Below are positions 1-6,212 of a stretch of DNA of 16,005 nucleotides, one piece after another (positions within the stretch are counted from its first letter, which is position 1; every line of letters begins with the position of its first letter). Under the pieces are notes generated by a model. It saw only the letters and a list, made by a program, of their open reading frames with translations, had not been told where the DNA came from and did not search any database. The stretch is taken from contig JBMNTQ010000028.1 in the NCBI GenBank assembly GCA_050945815.1, forward strand, positions 1-16,005, read 5' to 3'. Source of the DNA: JBMNTQ01 sp050945815 (GTDB lineage: Bacteria; Bacillota; Clostridia; Christensenellales; JBMNTQ01). The position numbers were made by a program, and so were the translations under genes.

Positions 1-1124
1 TAAACCACGCTGGGCGCAGTGGTCACCAAATCCAAGTCAAATTCTCGCTCCAGCCGCTCCTGAATAATCTCCATATGCAAAAGCCCTAAAAATCCACAGC
101 GAAACCCGAAGCCTAAAGCCACGGAAGTCTCCGGTTCAAAGCTAATGGAAGCATCATTGAGCTTCAGTTTTTCCAAAGCATCGCGCAAGTCCTCGTAACG
201 AGCGCCGTCCGCCGGAAAAATGCCGCAAAACACCATGGGATTCACGTTTTTATAGCCGGGCAGCGGCTCTTTGGCAGGCCGCTGGGCGTCGGTTATCGTG
301 TCCCCCACCCGAGTATCCCCCACAGTCTTAATGCTGGCAGCCACATAGCCCACATCCCCGGCTAAAAGTACGTCCGTTGCCTTGGGAGAGGGCGTAAAGT
401 AGCCGACCTCCACCACAGAAGCCTTAAGCCCGGACGACATAAACTCAATGGTCATCCCCGGCCTAATCTCTCCCTCCATCACGCGCACATAGCAAAGGGC
501 ACCCTTATAGTTATCGTAGATCGAGTCAAAAATCATGGCTCGCAGCGGCGCACTGCTGTCGCCTTCGGGGGGCGGCACAACTTCTACCACCTGCCGCAAA
601 ACCTCCTCAATGTTGATACCCTGCTTGGCAGAAACCAACGGCGCATGGGCCGCGTCTAGGCCCAACACATCCTCAATCTCCCGTTTCACTTCCTCCGGCT
701 GGGCGCTGGGCAAGTCAATTTTATTGATAACCGGCAAAATCTCCAAGTTGCTGTCCAAAGCCAGATAAACGTTGGCCAATGTTTGCGCCTCAATACCCTG
801 GGTAGCGTCCACGACCAGTATCGCGCCTTCACAGGCCGCCAAGCTGCGAGAAACCTCATAAGTAAAGTCCACATGCCCAGGCGTATCGATGAGGTTCATC
901 TCATATTCCTCGCCATCTAGCGTATACATCATACGCACCGGCTGGGCCTTGATGGTAATCCCCCGTTCCCGCTCCAAGTCCATCGTATCTAAAAGCTGTC
1001 CTTCCATATCCCGCTGGTCTACCGTACCGGTCAACTCCAGCATCCGATCCGCCAAAGTGGACTTCCCATGGTCGATATGGGCAATAATACAAAAATTCCG
1101 TATATTTGATTGCCTCACAGGCAT
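1..1124 (-). CDS. lepA: Elongation factor 4 (LepA), C-terminal part beyond window
   Basis: This is a ribosome-bound translational GTPase that back-translocates stalled or mis-translocated ribosomes. The frame runs from ATG at 1124-1122 to base 1 without a stop, giving the first 374 codons of a protein usually near 600 residues. The start MPVRQSNIRNF leads directly into the G1 P-loop AHIDHGKSTLADR. G2/switch elements (RERGITIK), G3 (DTPGHVDF) and G4 (NKIDLP) follow in order. The last readable residues, near LGFGFRCGFLGLLHMEI and LVTTAPSVV, belong to the LepA-specific part of domain III and separate it from EF-G and TypA. A GGGAGG ribosome binding site lies 7 bases upstream of the ATG (1132-1137). 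The gene is intact as far as visible. The alcohol dehydrogenase gene upstream runs the same way, 150 bp away, but lepA seems to have its own promoter. Confidence 0.97.
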   Translation of the reverse strand, partial: MPVRQSNIRNFCIIAHIDHGKSTLADRMLELTGTVDQRDMEGQLLDTMDLERERGITIKAQPVRMMYTLDGEEYEMNLIDTPGHVDFTYEVSRSLAACEGAILVVDATQGIEAQTLANVYLALDSNLEILPVINKIDLPSAQPEEVKREIEDVLGLDAAHAPLVSAKQGINIEEVLRQVVEVVPPPEGDSSAPLRAMIFDSIYDNYKGALCYVRVMEGEIRPGMTIEFMSSGLKASVVEVGYFTPSPKATDVLLAGDVGYVAASIKTVGDTRVGDTITDAQRPAKEPLPGYKNVNPMVFCGIFPADGARYEDLRDALEKLKLNDASISFEPETSVALGFGFRCGFLGLLHMEIIQERLEREFDLDLVTTAPSVV

Positions 1125-1157
1125 ACCTTTTCCTCCCGCATCCATTTCATTTGATCC

Positions 1158-1187
1158 ATTCTAACATGATAGAATAAGCACCTGCAA
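1158..1187 (-). promoter_or_regulatory. Probable sigma-A promoter of lepA
   Basis: On the minus strand TTGCAG (1187-1182) is followed after 18 bp by TAGAAT (1163-1158). The start would fall about 27 bases upstream of the lepA ATG. Hexamers match the consensus at 4/6 and 5/6. The placement in the short gap between the dehydrogenase and lepA supports it. This is a sequence-only prediction. Confidence 0.5.
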
Positions 1188-1274
1188 GTTGCAAACCGAT
1201 TCTATATTCGCCCTCCCCTATCCTGCATAGCCAAACCAAAATGCATAACCGCCGGCCTTTGCCCAATCCGGCCC

Positions 1275-2474
1275 CTAGCAAGGCTTTCTGTCCGGGTTTT
1301 GATGATGCCCAAGGGAGGTATCAAACAACTCACTCAAAAATGCAAAGCACGCCCGTTCGTCCATGCGCTTAGGGTTGCCGGACATACTAGACCCTTGAGA
1401 CCCCACCGCAATCAACTCCAATTTGGCTTGGTCAACCCGAACCTGTTTAAAATCCCGTGGAATACCCAGCTCGCTGTTCAGCGTTATCAGATAATCGACA
1501 GCAGATCGCGCCCCTTGCCCCGGCTCTAAGAATTCCTCTCCCAGCAAGGCCCTGCCCACCTCATCATATTCATGCAGCGCCGCGTCCATATTGTATTCCA
1601 TCACATGGGGCAGCAAAATACCACAGCACAACCCATGGGGCATGTCCAGATGCGCACCCAAAGCCGCGGCTATTCCGTGGGCCGCCCCCAAGCCGGCGTT
1701 ACACAAGCACATGCCGCTCAGCAAGCTGGCCATCGCCATCCCCTCCCGAGCAACGAGGTCTTTCCCGTTGTCATAAGCGGGCTTCAAACTAGCAGCGCAA
1801 TATGTCATGCCTAAAGTTGCCAAGCTTTTGATAAGCGGGTTGCTCCGAACAGAAACATAGCTCTCAATCAACTGGCAAAGGGCATCTAGGCCGGAGGCCG
1901 CCGTCTCGCTTTTAGGCAGCGTTACAGTCAGAGCCGGATCCACCAGCGCAATGTCCGCCAGCATCCGATCGTCTCGAAAGCTCTTCTTATAGCCCTTGCT
2001 GCGGGAAGATATAACGGCATTTTTCGTTACCTCCGAGCCCGTCCCGGATGTCGTAGGCACAGCAACAAAGGGAACCGGGCCGCGCGTCAGCTTCCGGCCA
2101 ACACCAACGCCCTCCAAATAGTCCTCCACAGGCCCTTCATTGGTTATCAAAGCAGCAATGGCTTTTGCACAATCCAAAACGCTGCCGCCCCCCAGTCCAA
2201 TTACCGCGTCGCATCCATGCTTCCTGGCCAACCGCGCGCCCTCATCGACATCGGCAGGCTCGGGCTCCCTCCTCACGCCGCTATAATGCACATAGGCCTT
2301 CCCCTTTGCCTCCAGCTGGCTCTCCAGGCTGCCTAAAACACCATTGTCCCGCAGCGCCCCCGATCCGCTCACAATCAAAAACCGGCTGCCCAACTCGCCT
2401 GCGCTGTCTGCCAATTGCTCAAACTTGTTCCTGCCAAAAACGACCTTCCCCGCGGTTAAAAACTCAAAATTCAT
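1275..2474 (-). CDS. Iron-containing (group III) alcohol dehydrogenase
   Basis: A 399-residue cytoplasmic NAD(P)-dependent dehydrogenase of the Fe-ADH family, which interconverts alcohols and aldehydes. The length is typical (380-400). The dinucleotide-binding GGGSVLDCAK is at residues 95-104, followed by VAVPTTSGTGSEVT at 137-150. Metal-site positions are Asp197 (GLDALCQLIESY), His266 (GAAHG) and His280 (MPHG). The residue that is His in FucO-type enzymes is Gln201 here, so the metal or its geometry may differ. Many family members have DALTQLIE at this place, so this is probably a subclade trait and not damage. The ATG at 2474 has AGGGGG 8 bases upstream. The gene stands alone, divergent from folT. 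Substrate is not predictable from sequence. Butanol, 1,3-propanediol, lactaldehyde and other specificities occur in this family. Confidence 0.93.
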   Translation of the reverse strand: MNFEFLTAGKVVFGRNKFEQLADSAGELGSRFLIVSGSGALRDNGVLGSLESQLEAKGKAYVHYSGVRREPEPADVDEGARLARKHGCDAVIGLGGGSVLDCAKAIAALITNEGPVEDYLEGVGVGRKLTRGPVPFVAVPTTSGTGSEVTKNAVISSRSKGYKKSFRDDRMLADIALVDPALTVTLPKSETAASGLDALCQLIESYVSVRSNPLIKSLATLGMTYCAASLKPAYDNGKDLVAREGMAMASLLSGMCLCNAGLGAAHGIAAALGAHLDMPHGLCCGILLPHVMEYNMDAALHEYDEVGRALLGEEFLEPGQGARSAVDYLITLNSELGIPRDFKQVRVDQAKLELIAVGSQGSSMSGNPKRMDERACFAFLSELFDTSLGHHQNPDRKPC

Positions 2475-2577
2475 TCATCTGTCCCCCTATCAATATTCCT
2501 TCCTCACATCCAACGGCTACAAAAGTCCAATCTGTATCAGCCTTTTTTCCCAATCGCTGGCGTCCTCCGCTTTGTTA

Positions 2578-2586
2578 TGGTATACT
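2578..2586 (+). promoter_or_regulatory. Extended -10 promoter of the folT riboswitch transcript
   Basis: TG at 2578-2579, one base, then TATACT (2581-2586) forms an extended -10 element. There is no good -35 at the usual distance, as is common for extended -10 promoters. The predicted start near 2593 lies about 8 bases before the first paired base of the THF aptamer, so the aptamer would be at the very 5' end of the transcript. Confidence 0.55.
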
Positions 2587-2600
2587 TGCCTTGCAAGTGT

Positions 2601-2697
2601 GCAGAGTAGGCACGAGCGCGTTAAGTGCTGGAGGATGGGAAGTTGCCTCCAGACGAAAGGCCTGAAACGGCCTGCGGTGCTGTGTCGCATCCGTTGC
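2601..2697 (+). ncRNA. Tetrahydrofolate (THF/folT) riboswitch aptamer
   Basis: The sequence carries the conserved THF-riboswitch blocks in order: GAGTAGG, GCGCGTTAAGTG, GGATGGGAAGTTG, ACGAAAGGC, GCGGTGC and GCATCCG. P1 pairs GCAG (2601-2604) with TTGC (2694-2697). P2 pairs GCACGAGC with GCTGTGTC with one bulged G. P3 is the perfect CTGGAGG/CCTCCAG stem. An extra small hairpin AGGCC/GGCCT follows. The loop GGATG can pair with CATCC (2688-2692), reproducing the known pseudoknot of this class. The class binds reduced folates and lies upstream of folate uptake or synthesis genes. Here it is 90 nt upstream of a FolT homologue, which supports both calls. Intervening bases up to the start codon hold the expression platform. 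Confidence 0.93.
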
Positions 2698-2727
2698 CCA
2701 TTTCATCTCATTATTGAGAACGGACAT

Positions 2728-2777
2728 CCTTCGTTTTCTTTAACATGGTGATCTGCCATTTGTTAAGAAAAAGGAGG
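2728..2777 (+). promoter_or_regulatory. Shine-Dalgarno-masking hairpin (riboswitch expression platform)
   Basis: A long imperfect stem hides the folT ribosome binding site. CCTTC (2728-2732) pairs with GGAGG (2773-2777), with one G-T wobble. TTTTCTT (2734-2740) pairs with AAGAAAA (2765-2771). AACA (2742-2745) pairs with TGTT (2761-2764). TGG (2746-2748) pairs with CCA (2756-2758). No U-run follows the stem, so it is not an intrinsic terminator. The arrangement points to control of translation, not transcription. The folding is by eye. Confidence 0.6.
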
Positions 2778-2786
2778 TGTTTTTTT

Positions 2787-3317
2787 ATGAGAAAAACCTA
2801 TGTAGTTGTAGTCTGCGGCATGTTGGCCGCCATCGGCGCGCTGTTGGCCGGCCCGCTGGGCATCAAGGGCTTTACCTTGGGCGCCTACTCCCTAAACGTA
2901 TCCTTCGGTCTGGTTCCGGGCATGCTGGCAGGGATTATGTTCGGCCCGATGTTCGGCTTTCTCACCGGCGCCGTTACCGATCTGGCAAAGTACCTCATCA
3001 CCACGTCCGCTTTAGGCAGCTACGACCCTGTATTCACCCTGTCTTTCGGCATCATGTGTATGCTGCCGGCGTTTTTCCTGCACAAGAGCAAAAAAATATC
3101 CTATCCCAAAATACTGCTCTCGGTGCTGCTGGCCCAGTTCGTGGGCTCCGTCGTAATCAACAACCTATGGATGATATTCGCCCTGGGCATAGCACCTGCG
3201 GCGCTGGTCGGGCGTCTAGTCGCCCAGGCCATCCTGATCCCCTGCAACGCTTTTTTGCTGTATACCCTGCTTAAGAGCAAGGCGTTCATCCTATCGCGTA
3301 AGCAGGCAACCAAATAA
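2787..3317 (+). CDS. folT: ECF transporter S component, folate (FolT family)
   Basis: A 176-residue hydrophobic membrane protein predicted to be the substrate-binding S component of a group II energy-coupling factor transporter. It would capture folate outside and rely on a shared EcfA/EcfA'/EcfT module coded elsewhere, since none is in this window. About six membrane segments are visible, starting with VVVVCGMLAAIGALLAGPLG. The AGPLGIKGF, NVSFGLVPGMLAGIMFGP and FGFLTGAVTDLAKYL stretches match the FolT/QueT-like S-component pattern of glycine-rich helices and a cytoplasmic Asp-Leu segment. The ATG at 2787 is chosen because AAGGAGGTG (2771-2779) lies 7 bases before it. An upstream in-frame ATG at 2745 would put the ribosome binding site inside the gene. 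Folate specificity rests mainly on the THF riboswitch. A pantothenate or queuosine-precursor transporter would otherwise be possible. Confidence 0.9.
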   Translation: MRKTYVVVVCGMLAAIGALLAGPLGIKGFTLGAYSLNVSFGLVPGMLAGIMFGPMFGFLTGAVTDLAKYLITTSALGSYDPVFTLSFGIMCMLPAFFLHKSKKISYPKILLSVLLAQFVGSVVINNLWMIFALGIAPAALVGRLVAQAILIPCNAFLLYTLLKSKAFILSRKQATK

Positions 3318-3341
3318 CGCCCTAAACAACAAGGCCCTCTC

Positions 3342-3375
3342 AAAGAAAACCTGCATAAACCTGCAGGTTTTCTTT
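3342..3375 (+). terminator. Perfect 14-bp hairpin terminator after folT
   Basis: Arms AAAGAAAACCTGCA (3342-3355) and TGCAGGTTTTCTTT (3362-3375) are exact inverted repeats around a 6-base loop. The 3' arm is U-rich and the 5' arm A-rich, so the element could stop transcription from either strand. It is 24 bases after the folT stop. Confidence 0.85.
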
Positions 3376-3580
3376 CTCGTCCATCCAAGCCAATTATCCG
3401 CCCTTGCCTTCCCTGCCCATTTTATGCAAAATAACCCTCATTTTCTGTCCGTCAAACGCCTTGAATCTGCGCTGCAACGAAATAAAGCCGGCCCACCGGG
3501 CAGCCTACATCCGCTGCAATGGTCTCCTCCCGCTGCCCTGCGTTGCCCCGCATCGCTCTCCAGCCTATATAGTATACCAT
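3376..3580 (-). ncRNA. Candidate orphan small RNA in the folT-ldt gap
   Basis: The 452-bp gap 3318-3769 has no credible gene. On the minus strand an extended -10 TGGTATACT (3579-3571) would start a transcript near 3564. Reading leftward, about 190 bases reach the A/U-rich terminator at 3375-3342. The interval can fold locally: GGGCAGC with GCTGCCC around a 27-base loop, TGCG with CGCA, and two TTGCAGCG copies. An open reading frame over 3683-3438 starts upstream of the promoter and has no ribosome binding site or recognisable domain, so it is not taken as a gene. No match to SRP, 6S, tmRNA or RNase P signatures was apparent by eye. The call rests only on the promoter, terminator and spacing. 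Confidence 0.3.
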
Positions 3581-3698
3581 GTTTTTTTCCTATGAAACAA
3601 AATTCCCTCCCCGTTTTCAAGGAATCAAAGCCTTTCCCAAATCCAACGTCATTATATCCATTTTCTGCAATTTCCTTCTCCAATACGCGCCCGGCCTA

Positions 3699-3707
3699 TG
3701 TTATACT
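3699..3707 (+). promoter_or_regulatory. Extended -10 promoter of the L,D-transpeptidase gene
   Basis: TG (3699-3700), T, then TATACT (3702-3707), an extended -10 element 62 bases before the start codon. No convincing -35 is present at the expected distance. The element nearly repeats the one used ahead of the folT leader. Confidence 0.5.
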
Positions 3708-3769
3708 GAAATTATACTTCCATGGGTATCCATGCTCTCATTTTATCATGAATATAAGGTGGTTTTATT

Positions 3770-5929
3770 ATGAACAAAGGCCGTACTTTGCCCATTCGCA
3801 TTCTGAAGCTTTTTTTGCTGCTGGTGTTGGTCTCTTTGTCCGTATCGGTAAATAGCCAGCCGCTTTCCGACATACAACCGTCAACAGCGGATAAAGCCCA
3901 GGAAACCGCGTCTGCAAATCCCGCCGTATGGGTTGCCGATGCCCAAGCCGCGTCTGTCCAGGCCTATACCGACAACGCCGTCTCCCTGTCTGCCGGCTAT
4001 CCTTATGTCATACGCATCAACATCTCCGGTCAGGTGGTAGCGGTGTTCGCCAAGGACCACAACGGCCAATACACCGTCCCCGTCCGCTCCATGATATGCT
4101 CCACCGGCGCCTACAACCAAACGCCCACAGGCAGCTTTCGCCTCTCCGACAAATACCGCTGGCGTCTGATGCTGGGCGATGTATACTCCCAATATATGTG
4201 TCGTGTTGTCGGCAGCATCGCCATGCACTCCATCCCCTACAAAAGGGCCTCCGCCGACACCCTCTTCACATCCAGCTTCAACTCCCTGGGCAGGCCGGTG
4301 TCCGCAGGCTGTATCCGTCTGCGCGCCGTCGACGCGAAATGGGTCTACGATAACTGCCCCAGCGGCACCACAGTCGAAATCTACCAAAAAGCATCTTGGC
4401 CCGGCGTCCCCGACCAGTTCCTAGGCGTAAAGATCCCCGCCCACGTCAATTGGGATCCATCAGACCCATCGCCCAGTAATCCCTATTCCCACATCAACAC
4501 AACCCCTACGCCCTATGCGGCCGCCGCCAACTCCGCCCTCTCCTCCATCCGCATCACCAACAACAAAACCGGCTATCCCTATAGCCTGACGCCAGGCTTT
4601 TCTCCCACCCGCCACAACTACAGCCTAGTAGTCAAACATGCGCTGACCCAAATCAACATCCAAGCGCAGCCCCAGTCCCGCTACGCCGCTGTTTCCGGCA
4701 CCGGGGTATACAACCTGCCGCTAGGCACCACCACCCTTTCCATAAGATGTATCTCTCAAGCGGGAACCTCAACAACCACCACCATCCAAGTCACCCGTCT
4801 AAGCAACGAATCCCGCCTGTCCTCCCTAAGCCTGTCCGACAGCAACAACACAGGCTACCCCTTCACGGGCGCTTTCGACAGAAACACACGAACCTACTAC
4901 GTCGCTGTGCCAGATACCGTCTCAAGGGTATCCCTACAGGCAAAATCACTACATTCTGGCGCATCCATAAACGGTGCCGGCAGCCATTCGCTACATTCTG
5001 GCACCAACGACCTGACTGTCTCCTGTACCTCCCCTGACGGCACAAAAACCACCGCCTATACCGTCAAGGTCTTCCGCGGATCAGTGGATACCTCCCTGTC
5101 CCATTGGCAGGTAGCCGACCAATCCGGCAAGCCTCTCTCCTTAGGGCTGCTTACTTCCCCAACATCAAACCAGACTCTAACTGTCACGGACGACTGCACG
5201 TCCATCCAGGTAGACGGCGTTTCTGTCTCGCCCTATACCCGAATCCGCGGCAGCAACAGCCACACGCTAGGATACGGCCTAAATCGCATTCCGCTGACAG
5301 TCTACGCCCACGACAGCAACAAGCAAACCCACTATCTCCAAGTCTATCGCGGCGGCTTCGATTCCGGCCTCCAGTCCCTAGCTCTAAAAGACGATTCCAC
5401 CAACATCACCTATCCTGTGCTGGAATCCGTCAACCGTCAGCAAACTGTCTACCACGTCAGCCTGCCCGCCGGCTCGTCGCCCCAGCTATCCCTAAGCGCC
5501 CTGCCCACCGACAAAAACGCAAGGATACAGGGCCCGGACAGCTTCCCGCTGCTTCCCGGCGAGAACACCTTCACCTTCTCCTGCGTCTCCTCCAACACGC
5601 TGCACACCACAGACTACACCCTGCATGTGTACTACGGAGACGATGTCGACACCAGCCTTACTTCCCTGTCGCTGTACAGCTACCCTACAGACCATGGCAG
5701 TCCGCATGCGCTGATGCCGGATTTCGATCCAGCCGTCCATACCTATTTCGTCATGCTGCCGCCATCGGTTAAAATGGTACAGGTGCTGGCACAAGCCGGC
5801 CCCTATTGCGCGGTCCAGAGCTTACAGCTCTACCCGGCAGACGTCGGCATCATCACGCTGCATTGCTTCGCCCACAACGGCTCCGCCCCCACAATCTACA
5901 CCATCCATCTCCTACCCGCCCCCGGCTGA
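3770..5929 (+). CDS. Secreted L,D-transpeptidase (YkuD) with cadherin-like repeats
   Basis: A 719-residue exported protein expected to make 3-3 cross-links in peptidoglycan or attach molecules to it. An N-terminal basic stretch and the hydrophobic segment ILKLFLLLVLVSLSVSV (residues 11-27) form a signal peptide. A YkuD catalytic domain spans about 78-206, with the fold pattern TPTGSFRL (118-125), the catalytic His in AMHSIPY (His153) and the nucleophile in PVSAGCIRL (Cys181, with Arg183). The usual His before GC is Ala179, a variant I believe occurs in other clostridial homologues. Residues 255-719 hold five diverged repeats of about 85-95 residues, each starting with a pattern like LSSLSLSD and ending in a Tyr-rich strand. 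They resemble the cadherin-like beta-sandwich domain found in Gram-positive surface proteins. No sortase motif or C-terminal anchor is seen. AAGGTGG (3756-3762) precedes the ATG by 7 bases. It is a single-gene unit with its own terminator. Confidence 0.92.
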   Translation: MNKGRTLPIRILKLFLLLVLVSLSVSVNSQPLSDIQPSTADKAQETASANPAVWVADAQAASVQAYTDNAVSLSAGYPYVIRINISGQVVAVFAKDHNGQYTVPVRSMICSTGAYNQTPTGSFRLSDKYRWRLMLGDVYSQYMCRVVGSIAMHSIPYKRASADTLFTSSFNSLGRPVSAGCIRLRAVDAKWVYDNCPSGTTVEIYQKASWPGVPDQFLGVKIPAHVNWDPSDPSPSNPYSHINTTPTPYAAAANSALSSIRITNNKTGYPYSLTPGFSPTRHNYSLVVKHALTQINIQAQPQSRYAAVSGTGVYNLPLGTTTLSIRCISQAGTSTTTTIQVTRLSNESRLSSLSLSDSNNTGYPFTGAFDRNTRTYYVAVPDTVSRVSLQAKSLHSGASINGAGSHSLHSGTNDLTVSCTSPDGTKTTAYTVKVFRGSVDTSLSHWQVADQSGKPLSLGLLTSPTSNQTLTVTDDCTSIQVDGVSVSPYTRIRGSNSHTLGYGLNRIPLTVYAHDSNKQTHYLQVYRGGFDSGLQSLALKDDSTNITYPVLESVNRQQTVYHVSLPAGSSPQLSLSALPTDKNARIQGPDSFPLLPGENTFTFSCVSSNTLHTTDYTLHVYYGDDVDTSLTSLSLYSYPTDHGSPHALMPDFDPAVHTYFVMLPPSVKMVQVLAQAGPYCAVQSLQLYPADVGIITLHCFAHNGSAPTIYTIHLLPAPG

Positions 5930-5946
5930 TCCGCAAGTCTACCTAC

Positions 5947-5977
5947 AAACCGACCCCAAGCTTGGGGCCGGTTTTTC
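5947..5977 (+). terminator. Intrinsic terminator after the L,D-transpeptidase gene
   Basis: AAACCG and CGGTTT arms enclose CCCCAAG/CTTGGGG, with an A opposite C mismatch between the two stem parts, then a run of T to 5976. It lies 17 bases after the stop codon. Confidence 0.9.
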
Positions 5978-6027
5978 TCTCCCCCTTTCGATGGCCTCTC
6001 AAACCGCCCTACATCCCACGATTTCTT

Positions 6028-6055
6028 TTGACATTCAACTCAAACATGCTATAAT
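6028..6055 (+). promoter_or_regulatory. Consensus sigma-A promoter of the toroid protein/nitroreductase unit
   Basis: A perfect TTGACA (6028-6033), 16-bp spacer and perfect TATAAT (6050-6055), with a TGC just before the -10 (an extended -10). This is the strongest promoter in the window. The predicted start is near 6062, which gives a leader of about 150 nt. Confidence 0.88.
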
Positions 6056-6061
6056 ACTATA

Positions 6062-6212
6062 TCAGTTAGGCTGGCATAGTCTGTCTACTACCCGCCGCAC
6101 CAGCTTTTGAGAAGCCCGGCTGTACCGGCGGCAGAAAATCTCCGCCCTTTCCCCTTTGCGTGCTTCTCACGATAGCTATGTTTCGTTTTGTTGATTGAGG
6201 GAGGAAACCATT
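6062..6212 (+). ncRNA. Structured 5' leader RNA of unknown class
   Basis: The 150-nt leader holds a nested fold visible by eye. CATAG (6075-6079) pairs with CTATG (6176-6180) and closes the element. TCTG (6080-6083) pairs with CAGA (6132-6135). After an 8-base one-sided bulge, CCGCCG (6092-6097) pairs with CGGCGG (6126-6131). A 3x3 internal loop follows, then CAGC (6101-6104) with GCTG (6119-6122) around a 14-base loop. That loop contains GAGAAGC (6109-6115), an exact complement of GCTTCTC (6162-6168), a possible 7-bp pseudoknot. The loop can also form the competing hairpin GCTT/AAGC. A pyrimidine-rich strand (6139-6157) is partly complementary to the GGGAGGAAA ribosome binding region. I recognise no known riboswitch class. 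Function as a regulator is inferred. Confidence 0.5.

Noticed and set aside
2745..2786. Upstream ATG for folT at 2745
   Set aside because: It lies in the Shine-Dalgarno-masking stem, has no ribosome binding site of its own, and adds a non-membrane stretch atypical of S components.
3104..3388. Minus-strand frame opposite the end of folT
   Set aside because: Antisense shadow that runs across a terminator, without a start signal.
3376..3565. 6S or SRP RNA in the gap
   Set aside because: No end-to-end closing stem or conserved SRP tetraloop region could be found by eye, so only an unnamed RNA candidate is reported.
3438..3683. 81-codon minus-strand frame in the gap before the L,D-transpeptidase
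   Set aside because: No ribosome binding site, no recognisable domain, and it begins upstream of the only promoter-like element on that strand.
4863..5045. Short frames inside the L,D-transpeptidase gene on both strands
   Set aside because: All overlap a long gene with a signal peptide, catalytic motifs and repeats. Their products are Arg/His/Pro-rich out-of-frame translations.
6062..6180. Leader before the toroid gene read as a purine riboswitch because of GTCTACTACC
   Set aside because: The three-way junction with P1, the two loops and the CGACTATG-like return strand are missing.
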